Assembly (NCBI GenBank): GCA_002838185.1
Contig: CP017948.1
Location: 1,426,001 to 1,490,000, forward strand
Origin: Tenericutes bacterium MO-XQ
Lineage (GTDB): Bacteria > Bacillota_I > Bacilli_A > Acholeplasmatales > Acholeplasmataceae
DNA length: 64,000 nucleotides
Direction: 5' to 3'
How positions within the stretch are numbered: position 1 is the first letter of the stretch; the number at the start of each line of letters is the position of its first letter. The position numbers and the translations under genes were made by a program. This document shows positions 34,705 to 43,611 of the stretch, piece by piece. The notes under the pieces are model-generated. The model was not told the DNA's origin, ran no database searches, and worked only from the letters and a program-made list of their open reading frames with translations.

Positions 34705-36879
34705 CTATAAAGAGTTTACTATGATTAATTCTTGTGCAATTGACAGTAATTTTTCGCTACCAACATCTATTAACGGTTCATACATAAAACTGTTCACATG
34801 AATAAATGACGGAGCAACTGTAACTGCTCTATCATATAATCTTTTCTCCTCAACAGTCAAATACTGAAGAGATAATTTTTTAAGTTGTTTTGTCCAGTTT
34901 GAACCTGAAGAAATAGCCGGATCTGCCCCTCCATTATTACTCTTATACTTTTCCAGCAAGAAAAAATCTGAAGCCAGTCTAATGAACAATCCAAGGATTA
35001 TCTTCTTTTTAATATCACTCTCAACAACTGGACTACTAATAGTTTTCACTTCTTGAATTAGTAAATTCCAGTATGTTGTTATTGAGGATGCACTTGTGTG
35101 TAATATTCCATTATTTGTATAAATAGTTCCTAAACCAGCTAAGGTTAAAATCGGTGTGCTCAAATTATAATGAAGATAGTTACATAGAACGGCATAGTTG
35201 GGTGACGAATTTCCTTCTTGTAGTTCAACAAGATTTCGTAAAAATGGAACTAAAGCTATTAAAGAGGAAACATCATCTTTCGTCTTCCAACTTCTAAATA
35301 ATTCAAATGACTCATAGTCGGATGAATTTGCATTAAACAATGAAACATCGTCATTTGTATCAATATATCCAAATAGCCTTGAATTAAGATTTCCACCTAA
35401 AGATATACAAGCCGATCTATAAAAATCAAAATTATGAGTAAGAATGATCAGTTGAACATTGGGGTCTAAACTAAGTTCTGATAAATACTCAATCATTGCG
35501 TATTTATTCTTATAATCAAATGAATCCACTATATCATCTGCAACTATAGTATAAGGTATGCCAGACATTCTTTTCAATTCAATCTCAAACAAGAAATATA
35601 AAATAAATATTGCTCGTTTTTCCCCCGAACTGAATCTTTTAAAAATCGCTTCTGTGATTTCATGGCCAGATGTTTTTAAAACTTTTGTAAATACTGGTTC
35701 TTGAATACCTATAATAGCATTTACTTGATTTGTGATTATAATATCAAAGTGTTTATTATTAAATCTATGATTATATGTATCAATTACACTTTTCCATACA
35801 GCTTCGGTTTTATTTGCTTCTGCGTATATTTTTTCTATTTCCTTTTGAGCAAGATCAATTTCTTTTCTAGCTAAATCAATTTCAGTCTCAAAATCTTCGA
35901 TTTTTTTGAAAATAAGATTAATCTTAAATTCCAAAGGCTTTGTTAACTTCTCAAGTAACCAATTGTTTTCAGTAATAGCATTAACAATCTCTCTTGAATC
36001 TTTGTTTGCATCTAACACTTTTTTAGCAGCTAGAAAAGAATCCTTCATATCTTCTGACCCATAAGCAGTTTTGATAGAATCTTCAATTAATTTATCAACG
36101 TCAAGTTTATCCAATATTTCTTTATTAATTTGGAGTTTGTGTCCTGCGTCATAATATTTATTTGTAACAAGGTTTTTATGTGAGTTTTCAAGCTGAGTTA
36201 TTCCAAAAGAAGAGTTAAATACATTTTCATCTAATTTCGCATCTTTTAGTTTTTGAAATTCCTCACATTTTTGTTTAAACGTACTATCATTTAGTATAGC
36301 TTCAGTTTTTGTGTTAAAAATCTTTGTGTAACTAATAGTAGAACAATCTTCTTTTATATCACTATGTTCTGTTGAGAATAATGCTGTAATTTGTTCAAGT
36401 TCACTTCCTCCGCTAAACTGCACAAGAAAATCATCAATCTTTTTACTTTTTGCACCCTTTTTCTCATCAAGAACATTCGAAGCTAAAATTTCTTTTATCT
36501 TATCTATTTTGTCTTTAATCGAAGCTATTTTAGTTTCATATTGTTTTTTAAGTGCTGGTGAAACGACTATTTTTGCAATATCCTTATCAGTAAAGACGCT
36601 ATCAAATATATCCTCCCCCTTAAATACAACAAGATCTAAGTGCTTAGGAGTAGTGGTTTCAGATATTGAAACACCATTATTTTTCAAAGTAAAAGAAGCT
36701 GCCAGATTATTAAAGACATCATTTGGGTTTTGATCTAACGAAATATCTAAAAGGCCATCTGTAAGTGATGACTTCATAACACCGTTTGGTGAATAGATTA
36801 TTGTGTTTCGATCAATTAAATTGGGATTTCTTAATTTTTTTATTCCATATACATTCTCAAATTTATGTATTTGAATCAT
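34705..36879 (-). CDS. coiled-coil ABC-type ATPase, putative anti-phage protein
   Basis: 724 residues from the ATG at 36879 (TGGAG 10 bp upstream; the ATG at 36903 has no site). The N-terminal P-loop is YSPNGVMKSSL: Lys and Ser are kept but the Gly before Lys is Met. A long central coiled coil (about 130-370) separates it from the signature FSSGEKRAIF and Walker B TIVADDIVDSFD, then LTHNFDF. This is the AAA_13/PrrC/RloC-like architecture. The last 200 residues are unassigned, with no visible nuclease motif; the partner AbiH-like gene may be the effector. Confidence 0.75.
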   Translation of the reverse strand: MIQIHKFENVYGIKKLRNPNLIDRNTIIYSPNGVMKSSLTDGLLDISLDQNPNDVFNNLAASFTLKNNGVSISETTTPKHLDLVVFKGEDIFDSVFTDKDIAKIVVSPALKKQYETKIASIKDKIDKIKEILASNVLDEKKGAKSKKIDDFLVQFSGGSELEQITALFSTEHSDIKEDCSTISYTKIFNTKTEAILNDSTFKQKCEEFQKLKDAKLDENVFNSSFGITQLENSHKNLVTNKYYDAGHKLQINKEILDKLDVDKLIEDSIKTAYGSEDMKDSFLAAKKVLDANKDSREIVNAITENNWLLEKLTKPLEFKINLIFKKIEDFETEIDLARKEIDLAQKEIEKIYAEANKTEAVWKSVIDTYNHRFNNKHFDIIITNQVNAIIGIQEPVFTKVLKTSGHEITEAIFKRFSSGEKRAIFILYFLFEIELKRMSGIPYTIVADDIVDSFDYKNKYAMIEYLSELSLDPNVQLIILTHNFDFYRSACISLGGNLNSRLFGYIDTNDDVSLFNANSSDYESFELFRSWKTKDDVSSLIALVPFLRNLVELQEGNSSPNYAVLCNYLHYNLSTPILTLAGLGTIYTNNGILHTSASSITTYWNLLIQEVKTISSPVVESDIKKKIILGLFIRLASDFFLLEKYKSNNGGADPAISSGSNWTKQLKKLSLQYLTVEEKRLYDRAVTVAPSFIHVNSFMYEPLIDVGSEKLLSIAQELIIVNSL

Positions 36880-37045
36880 TTTTACAACTCCATTTCTTGA
36901 CATTATAATTATAGATTATTATGTTTCAAAGTTATTTTCACTACATTTGATTAGTAATTACATGAAGTATATCAAAGCGAAGATATTTGATTGGCATTTA
37001 TTTTAATTATATAATATCTGAGTAATTTAAACTAGAATTCCTATT

Positions 37046-38224
37046 CTACAAAATGATTGCTTCTTGTTCTAGTTTACAATTATTTTTTAACATAAAATCA
37101 ATTACATCCTTGAAAATAATACATTGATTTTCTTTTAATCGCTTTTTATCATTTACAGTTAATGAAGTCCAGTTACTCTCGTAGTTCTTCAAGGTATTTG
37201 TATCCATCATATAAGGTTTAAATTGAATACCAGTTTTACTAACTAAATCCTCAAAAATAAGAAAACCTCCAGCGTCAATATCTCCAAAATGATAAAATTC
37301 AGTACTTTTGTCGTGTATAGCTATCTTTTTAAGTAGATTTCTTTTAACAAAATTATGAAACCCTCCAAGATAAATAACGATGAAATCAGAATTATTGAAC
37401 GCTACAAAAGTTGTAAGATTTTCGATTGTAAGAACCTTTTTTACACCCAAATCAATAACACTTAAATCGTTCATCGCCATGGAACTCAAAGCAAGTTCAT
37501 GACCATATCTTTTAAGATTAATCTCTTCTTCGTTTATTTTTAAAGAAATATCCCCTTTGATATATACAAAAGTTGGGGTTTTGACAATATGATACTTTTC
37601 TAATATGGTGTCATTATCATTTTCATCAATATCTGAAAAATCTTTAATTATTTTGCAAATTTTACCCTCAACTTTTTCGAATGTTTTTGAATCATTAAAT
37701 ATTTTTTTACTGAAGTTACGTTTAAGAGTGTCTTCTTCTAACTTAGCCATTTCTTCAATTGCGTAAACATATAACTTTAAGTTATCGACATTATCAACAT
37801 AGGTCGCAATCGATTGATAGCTTTGAAGTCTTTTAATCATTGCTTTAGCAAAAGAAGCGATAGGTTCAACTTTTGTTGTTAATGAAGATAAAAAATCAGC
37901 AATTTCTTTCTCTTCTTCTTTTAGATTGATTCTCTTTAAAAACCTATATGTTTCATTAATCTTTTCTATATTTAAAGCAACAGTTTCTAGTTCGTTATTA
38001 AAATCATATGATACATTTACCAAATTTAATTTGGATAATTTATCTAAACTTAAATGAATTTGATCTCGATATAGGTATGAATCCTCAGACCAGTAGTTTT
38101 TAAGAATAGGGTCAGAAGATTTAATTATAATTTGAACTTTTCTGTCAGAACCGGATTTAGATAAAACACTTCGTTCATATTTATCGACTAATTTGGTCAA
38201 AAACAAGACATCAAACTTTTTCAT
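37046..38224 (-). CDS. jetD: Wadjet system JetD (DUF2220 Toprim nuclease)
   Basis: 392 residues. An N-terminal arm and coiled region (1-200) precede a Toprim-like catalytic domain with the glutamate in VLTIENLTTF and the DxD motif in FGDIDAGGFLIF. JetD is the topoisomerase VI-like nuclease that cuts circular DNA after JetABC has extruded it. It overlaps jetC by 14 bp as the last gene of the operon. Catalytic residues appear intact. Confidence 0.87.
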   Translation of the reverse strand: MKKFDVLFLTKLVDKYERSVLSKSGSDRKVQIIIKSSDPILKNYWSEDSYLYRDQIHLSLDKLSKLNLVNVSYDFNNELETVALNIEKINETYRFLKRINLKEEEKEIADFLSSLTTKVEPIASFAKAMIKRLQSYQSIATYVDNVDNLKLYVYAIEEMAKLEEDTLKRNFSKKIFNDSKTFEKVEGKICKIIKDFSDIDENDNDTILEKYHIVKTPTFVYIKGDISLKINEEEINLKRYGHELALSSMAMNDLSVIDLGVKKVLTIENLTTFVAFNNSDFIVIYLGGFHNFVKRNLLKKIAIHDKSTEFYHFGDIDAGGFLIFEDLVSKTGIQFKPYMMDTNTLKNYESNWTSLTVNDKKRLKENQCIIFKDVIDFMLKNNCKLEQEAIIL

Positions 38225-41200
38225 TTTGATTCTCCTGGCTAAGTTCTTTATAGCTGCAAACTACTACCGTATTATTTGTCTTAATTAATCCAAGGGTTGT
38301 TTCTACATAAGGAACAATATTAACTAGCCTTTGTGGTGGAACAGCAATCAATAATTGAATATTCAACTCTTTATAATACTCCATCATCGCTTCAATACGA
38401 GATTCGTCCATATTGTTAAATGCTTCATCAAACATAACCACACATGCTGATGATCTATTTCTTTTATTTGCATCTAATAATTGTTGAAACGAAGAAGCGA
38501 TGATTACATAAAATGGGGTTTGCGTTTCTCCTCCACTCTTTTCTCTATTGACTTTAGAGAAGTAATATACATCATCATTTTTGTTAGTAATTTTTATGTC
38601 ATAGTCCATATACTTTCTATAATCTGTATACTCAGCAATTTTTCTCACTTGAGCTTCTGTTTTGTCTTCTGAAGTTAAAGTCTCAAAAAGCGTTTTTAAT
38701 AGGATTAAGTTTTTCTCGCTCAATGACTCAATTAAAAGTGATCTCGATTCATAATCTTCATAGCTTAGCAATATTGAATAATAATCTTTAAAGTTAGGAT
38801 TGCTACTTCCTGAAAATGTAAATTTATAAATCTCCTTATCTGATCCAAACGGTTTACTCGTTAGTGCATTGTTTAAAATCCTAAATCCATCTTGTGCATT
38901 TTGTATCTTCTCTCTTAATTTAGATAAAAAATCTTCTTTGAATGATTTTTCACATGCTTTAAGAGCAAGACCAGCTTTATCTTCATATTCAATAATATTT
39001 CTACCCTTGATCCTATGCAAAACATCAAGAAAATCATCAAGATTCTTGATATCTGCTATAAGTTGACCATTATCATATTTATAAGTATACTCACGCATTA
39101 ATTCTGTTAGTTTATTTTCATGAGAAAAGAGTTTCCGACTCAATTCAGTTTGCTCATTTCTAATGGCTAACAAAATTTTTTCATAGTTGTCATGAAAGTC
39201 TTGATGTAATTCTTTCTTCTTTTTTTCAAGCTCAATAGAATATGGACTTAAATCAGGTAATTTGTTTAACTCAATTGTTACATTTTCTAAGTTATTCATT
39301 AAATCAGTTATTTTTTCTGTAGTTTCTTTCCTTTTTTGCTCAAACAACCTTAAATCTCCAATGAAACCATCTAACTTTATACGCAATTCTTGTTTTTCTT
39401 TGTTTTTCTTTTCAATTAGATCTTCAACTTCTAACCATGCATTATCTTTTTTTAGTATCTTTAGTTCATCTTCTTGAGACAATATCATTTTTTCAGTTTG
39501 ATACTTATCTTCGAAATAATTAGGCATATTGAAAAGATCCCTGATTTGAGATTGATTAATTATATGAATTAAATTATTTAATCTATTTTCTGAACTTATC
39601 AAAGTATTAATCGTTCTTGAGATGATTTTCTCTTCTTGAATGGCATTTTCAAGTTGAGTTTGAATTGCTTTCAAACCTATATATGGTTTTGCCCAGATAG
39701 CTTGATTAATCTGACGTGCAGTATTATTACGATAAGTCATTCCAGTTGGGGTGATTGATTTTGAAAAGTTTTTAAGTTGGTCAATTTCATCTACACAAAT
39801 CACATTGCCCATAATCATGTTAACTGATTGTCTCGCAAACTCATTAAGACCCTTCACTTTAGTTGCAAGCGAATTGGGATTTGCCTCATAATTTTTTAGT
39901 TTGTTAGTATTTATCAAACCAACACCATGAATTTTTCTTTTAAACTTATGTTTTTCATAAATTTCAAGTGCTTTATTGAAATATTGTGGTTCTACAATGA
40001 TATCGAAACGCTGTGTATTTAAATATCCTTCAATCGAATTTCTCCATACTTCATTTTCTTTTTCAATTTCAAGAAGTTCACATAGTGGTTTAACATCGAT
40101 ATCCGGCTTGTTAAATTCATTTTTCAGTTCTTCTTTCAAGAGTCCTAAAAGTAGTTCTACAAATTCTGGATAAGTAAAACGATTCAATTTTAAATTTTCG
40201 ATTTCAACTTCAATTTTTGTCTTTTTATCTTTTTCTATCGTAATCCTATTTTTTAACTCTGCCAATTCCAACGTTGCACTACTTTTCTTCTCACTCAAGA
40301 TATCATCGAAGTCCTTAATTATCTTCAATAATTGTGGATGACTATCACGATTTGCAAATTTTCTTCCAAGAAAATCTACTTCAATTTTTTCCCCAATTTG
40401 AGTTTCATGCTCAATTAACTCCATAACACTTTTAATTTTATTATTAATGTTTCCTAGTTTTTGTTTTTCTTCTTTAATCTCTTTTTCTAAAGCATTCACT
40501 CTAACTGTAATATCGCTTTTACGAAGCTCTTCTAAACTTGTTTCAACATCATGGAACTTCGTTTCTGTAATTGACTTCAGATTAACAGTTCTATCAGTAT
40601 CCTTTTTATTTCTTAGTAAAATTTCGTTTTCTCTTTCCATTTCTTTTTGAATGGCTTCGAAATTTAATTGAACCTTCAAATAATCCAATACTTCAATATC
40701 TGTTTTTGCTTTTTTGTATGTTTGTGATAGAGAATCTAATGGTAAGAGAGCATCTAGTTTTTCTTTTTCAATTTTTAGAAGTTTACTTATTTCACGATAA
40801 CTATATATATTAGTCTGAAGTGACTCAATATCAACAGTATCTTCTGGCAATAAAAAATCATAAACAAATTTATTTACTTCATTAATTGGAGAAAACGCAA
40901 GTGCTTTAGGTAATAACTCAAAGTACTTATCACTTGATAAACCAAGAGTACTTTTAATCATGGTCTTAATATCGCGTTTTGTTTCAAAAGTTCGAACCTC
41001 TTTACCGTTTACCTTTACAGCGGCTTTAAATTGATTTAACCCTAATATTTTACTATCTCTAATATAGTACTCTTCTTCAAGTCTTGAATCCGCTATATGA
41101 TAAAAAATACCATGATTTCTTCTTGCTGTAAGCGGTAGTTCAAACACTGCTCCAATCGTTAAATATTTCTTCGTCAGTTGATCATAAAATTCAAGGGCAA

Positions 41201-41474
41201 TATGCGAAATCAGATTATCTTGATCTCTTAAGAATGTTTTTCCTTCTAAACCGGTTTTTCCTTTTATATATGATTCTACAGTTCTTTTGGTATATGCATT
41301 AGCAGCTTGATTAAATTTCCCGGATGCTCCGCTTAAAATAAAATTAACTGCATCAAGTAATGTTGATTTACCATGACCATTTTCTCCTGTTATTAATGTA
41401 TTTTTATTGATATCAATTGTATGGTTATCAAAAATATGCCAATTAATTAATTTAATCTTCGTCATCGTCTTCAT
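38211..41474 (-). CDS. jetC: Wadjet system JetC (SMC/MukB-like ATPase)
   Basis: About 1087 residues. The ATP-binding P-loop ITGENGHGKST lies near the N-terminus. Long coiled coils (about 270-480 and 640-830) flank a hinge. The C-terminal head has the signature KSGGETQTPF and Walker B CVVMFDEAFNNMDESR. It is the motor of the loop-extruding Wadjet complex. Several in-frame ATGs lie at 41480-41465 behind GGAGGTG; 41474 has the best spacing. It overlaps jetB. Confidence 0.88.
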   Translation of the reverse strand: MKTMTKIKLINWHIFDNHTIDINKNTLITGENGHGKSTLLDAVNFILSGASGKFNQAANAYTKRTVESYIKGKTGLEGKTFLRDQDNLISHIALEFYDQLTKKYLTIGAVFELPLTARRNHGIFYHIADSRLEEEYYIRDSKILGLNQFKAAVKVNGKEVRTFETKRDIKTMIKSTLGLSSDKYFELLPKALAFSPINEVNKFVYDFLLPEDTVDIESLQTNIYSYREISKLLKIEKEKLDALLPLDSLSQTYKKAKTDIEVLDYLKVQLNFEAIQKEMERENEILLRNKKDTDRTVNLKSITETKFHDVETSLEELRKSDITVRVNALEKEIKEEKQKLGNINNKIKSVMELIEHETQIGEKIEVDFLGRKFANRDSHPQLLKIIKDFDDILSEKKSSATLELAELKNRITIEKDKKTKIEVEIENLKLNRFTYPEFVELLLGLLKEELKNEFNKPDIDVKPLCELLEIEKENEVWRNSIEGYLNTQRFDIIVEPQYFNKALEIYEKHKFKRKIHGVGLINTNKLKNYEANPNSLATKVKGLNEFARQSVNMIMGNVICVDEIDQLKNFSKSITPTGMTYRNNTARQINQAIWAKPYIGLKAIQTQLENAIQEEKIISRTINTLISSENRLNNLIHIINQSQIRDLFNMPNYFEDKYQTEKMILSQEDELKILKKDNAWLEVEDLIEKKNKEKQELRIKLDGFIGDLRLFEQKRKETTEKITDLMNNLENVTIELNKLPDLSPYSIELEKKKKELHQDFHDNYEKILLAIRNEQTELSRKLFSHENKLTELMREYTYKYDNGQLIADIKNLDDFLDVLHRIKGRNIIEYEDKAGLALKACEKSFKEDFLSKLREKIQNAQDGFRILNNALTSKPFGSDKEIYKFTFSGSSNPNFKDYYSILLSYEDYESRSLLIESLSEKNLILLKTLFETLTSEDKTEAQVRKIAEYTDYRKYMDYDIKITNKNDDVYYFSKVNREKSGGETQTPFYVIIASSFQQLLDANKRNRSSACVVMFDEAFNNMDESRIEAMMEYYKELNIQLLIAVPPQRLVNIVPYVETTLGLIKTNNTVVVCSYKELSQENQNEKV

Positions 41475-42099
41475 CATCATCACCTCCAGTTGAATATGCA
41501 TTGAGTTGAGTCTCTAATTTGTTCATATCATCAATATTTACAACACGTAAAAGAGAAGGATATATCTCAACCCTCGTATCGTCGTTAAATAGGTTAGATG
41601 CTTGAAAATCGATTAGAGAATAACTTTTTAAAATTCTCATTGTGGTCTGTAATTCTGTCTTAGTAATTTTGCCTTTGACTAATCCAGTCTTTTCAATTTC
41701 GTCATGTATTTCACCAACCGAAACTAAAATCTGATTCAGTTGGGTTGCTTCTTTAGCTTTCTTTTGATAAAAAAGTCGTAAAATTAATAACATAATTGTA
41801 TCTGTACGTTTTAGTCTTACTCTATTCCTGTCAGCTTCTGTACTAAGCGCAATAATTTGATCTGCTTCATAATGAGTTATAGCATAATCCATGAGCAAAA
41901 AATAACTTTGGAACAAAGTTAAATGACCTAAAACAAAAAAGTAATCTTCTTTATCAGAATCTTTTTGTCTAATTAAAAAGTTTTTATCCAAAATTTTGCT
42001 ACAGATTCTAGAAAATTTTTCCTTTTCAGTTTCAGTAAGTTTTTGAAGTTGATTAAAGAAATTCAATCCAATAGTTTGCTTATTTGGCACTATGCTCAC
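41452..42099 (-). CDS. jetB: Wadjet system JetB (DUF4194, MukE/kite-like)
   Basis: 215 residues of the DUF4194 type: two winged-helix-like halves, with a middle VRLKRTDTIMLLILRLFYQKK and a C-terminal region TKTELQTTMRILKSYSLIDF. The tail is very acidic (GGDDDEDDDED), and its codons contain the jetC ribosome site. JetB binds the JetA kleisin and stabilises the SMC complex. It overlaps both jetA (20 bp) and jetC. Confidence 0.85.
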   Translation of the reverse strand: MSIVPNKQTIGLNFFNQLQKLTETEKEKFSRICSKILDKNFLIRQKDSDKEDYFFVLGHLTLFQSYFLLMDYAITHYEADQIIALSTEADRNRVRLKRTDTIMLLILRLFYQKKAKEATQLNQILVSVGEIHDEIEKTGLVKGKITKTELQTTMRILKSYSLIDFQASNLFNDDTRVEIYPSLLRVVNIDDMNKLETQLNAYSTGGDDDEDDDED

Positions 42100-43477
42100 C
42101 CCGCTTCATTATCCAAAAATCATTATATTCAATATTATTGCTTGTAACTACTTCATTTGCAGAAACAGTTTGATAACACATGTGTTCATGATGTGCGTAC
42201 AACTGTATTAGTATTAATCTAGTCAAGTCTTCATTATTTTGAAAATCAAGCTCAGAAGCTTTAACTTGATCATGTTTTGAAAGTATATTTTTAACATACT
42301 CGTTGATTGTCTTCGTACTGAATCGATTGTCTTTAAATAAATTTAACCGAACCTGATCAACATAATCTTGATCAATCTCAGTAACTATTTCAAGTGGTGT
42401 TTCAGAAACAAGACTTCTATATGATCGAGGCTTATATAAGGATTGAGAATCAACTATTCCCATCTTATAAAGTCCAAATGCGTGCGCATAATGTTCTTCA
42501 TTTTTTTGATGTTTCATTAATTTTAATATGTTTTCTATTTTCCCTTCAACATCATAATTTTCACTTAAGATAAAAGATAATTTCGAGGTTGAGGATTTAA
42601 CATATTTCGCATTTTTAACATCAATCATAAGTATTGTTTGTTGCAGAAATTCGATGTTGTCATAAATATAATCAATTTGATATATTAATTGCTTTTCAAT
42701 CACGTCATCGCTATCTTTTGATGTCTTTGTTTTACGAAAGTTAGCAATGAGTTTTTCCATACCTTCTTTAGATCTAAGTTCGTTTAGTCTACTTAAAATT
42801 TGATTTTTATACTTGCTAGGATTATCGCTCAATTTTAGATTGCTAAAGGCTTTATTGATAACATTTTCTTGATAATCACTTAACAGCGTTTTAAGAAGCT
42901 TTTCTGCGTCTTCGTTATCTTCATTTAGTAGTTTGGTTAAATACTTCTTAATACTTGAATTTAACCCTCTCAAACGATTCATAAGGGTTTCTGTATTATC
43001 GTAAACCTGCTCTATGATAGAAATACCTTGATTGTAATCAAAATATCTCAGGAGGTTATCAATGACATAGATGTATCCTGTATACTCCTTTGGTGCAGAA
43101 TTGCTACTAATGTCTTCAAGGGCTTTCAGTAAAATGAGTGCATTGTCATCAAACTGAATAATATCAACATAGTTTTCAACTTTTTCTTCAATAAGCCAAC
43201 CATTTCTTTTGAATAGATTTAGCTTGTTGAGGGCTTTCTCTCTAGCACTAGATGTTGAGATATCATTACCTTCGTCATCTAATACCTTATCGAAATCTCT
43301 TTGATTTATATAATCAGTTAAGTGATTGACTAAATCTTCTTTTTCCACGAATGAAGTATTATTATGTCGCTTAAAAAAATCGGAGACAACCATGATTATT
43401 TCTGCATGAATTCGTCTGTTCTCTCCAGAAAAAACTTGAAAGAATTTATAGTCGATTGCATCAAATATGTTTTTCAT
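42080..43477 (-). CDS. jetA: Wadjet system JetA (kleisin, MukF-like)
   Basis: 465 residues. Begins MKNIFDAIDYKFFQVFSGENRR, with a winged-helix N-terminal region and a long helical middle, as in the Wadjet JetA family; the length and form suggest a type II-like JetA rather than DUF3375, but that is uncertain. It bridges the two JetC heads. A strong AAAGGAGGC site precedes the ATG. It is the first gene of jetABCD, all four intact and overlapping. Confidence 0.8.
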   Translation of the reverse strand: MKNIFDAIDYKFFQVFSGENRRIHAEIIMVVSDFFKRHNNTSFVEKEDLVNHLTDYINQRDFDKVLDDEGNDISTSSAREKALNKLNLFKRNGWLIEEKVENYVDIIQFDDNALILLKALEDISSNSAPKEYTGYIYVIDNLLRYFDYNQGISIIEQVYDNTETLMNRLRGLNSSIKKYLTKLLNEDNEDAEKLLKTLLSDYQENVINKAFSNLKLSDNPSKYKNQILSRLNELRSKEGMEKLIANFRKTKTSKDSDDVIEKQLIYQIDYIYDNIEFLQQTILMIDVKNAKYVKSSTSKLSFILSENYDVEGKIENILKLMKHQKNEEHYAHAFGLYKMGIVDSQSLYKPRSYRSLVSETPLEIVTEIDQDYVDQVRLNLFKDNRFSTKTINEYVKNILSKHDQVKASELDFQNNEDLTRLILIQLYAHHEHMCYQTVSANEVVTSNNIEYNDFWIMKRGEHSAK

Positions 43478-43611
43478 TAATTGCCTCCTTTGTGTATATA
43501 GACTTAATCTTAAAACTTATGATTTTGATTTGAACAGTTCTTATACACATGTAATCTCATAATAAATATATAGATTATTGCTATTATTCCAATAAAGTAG
43601 ACGGATAAGCA

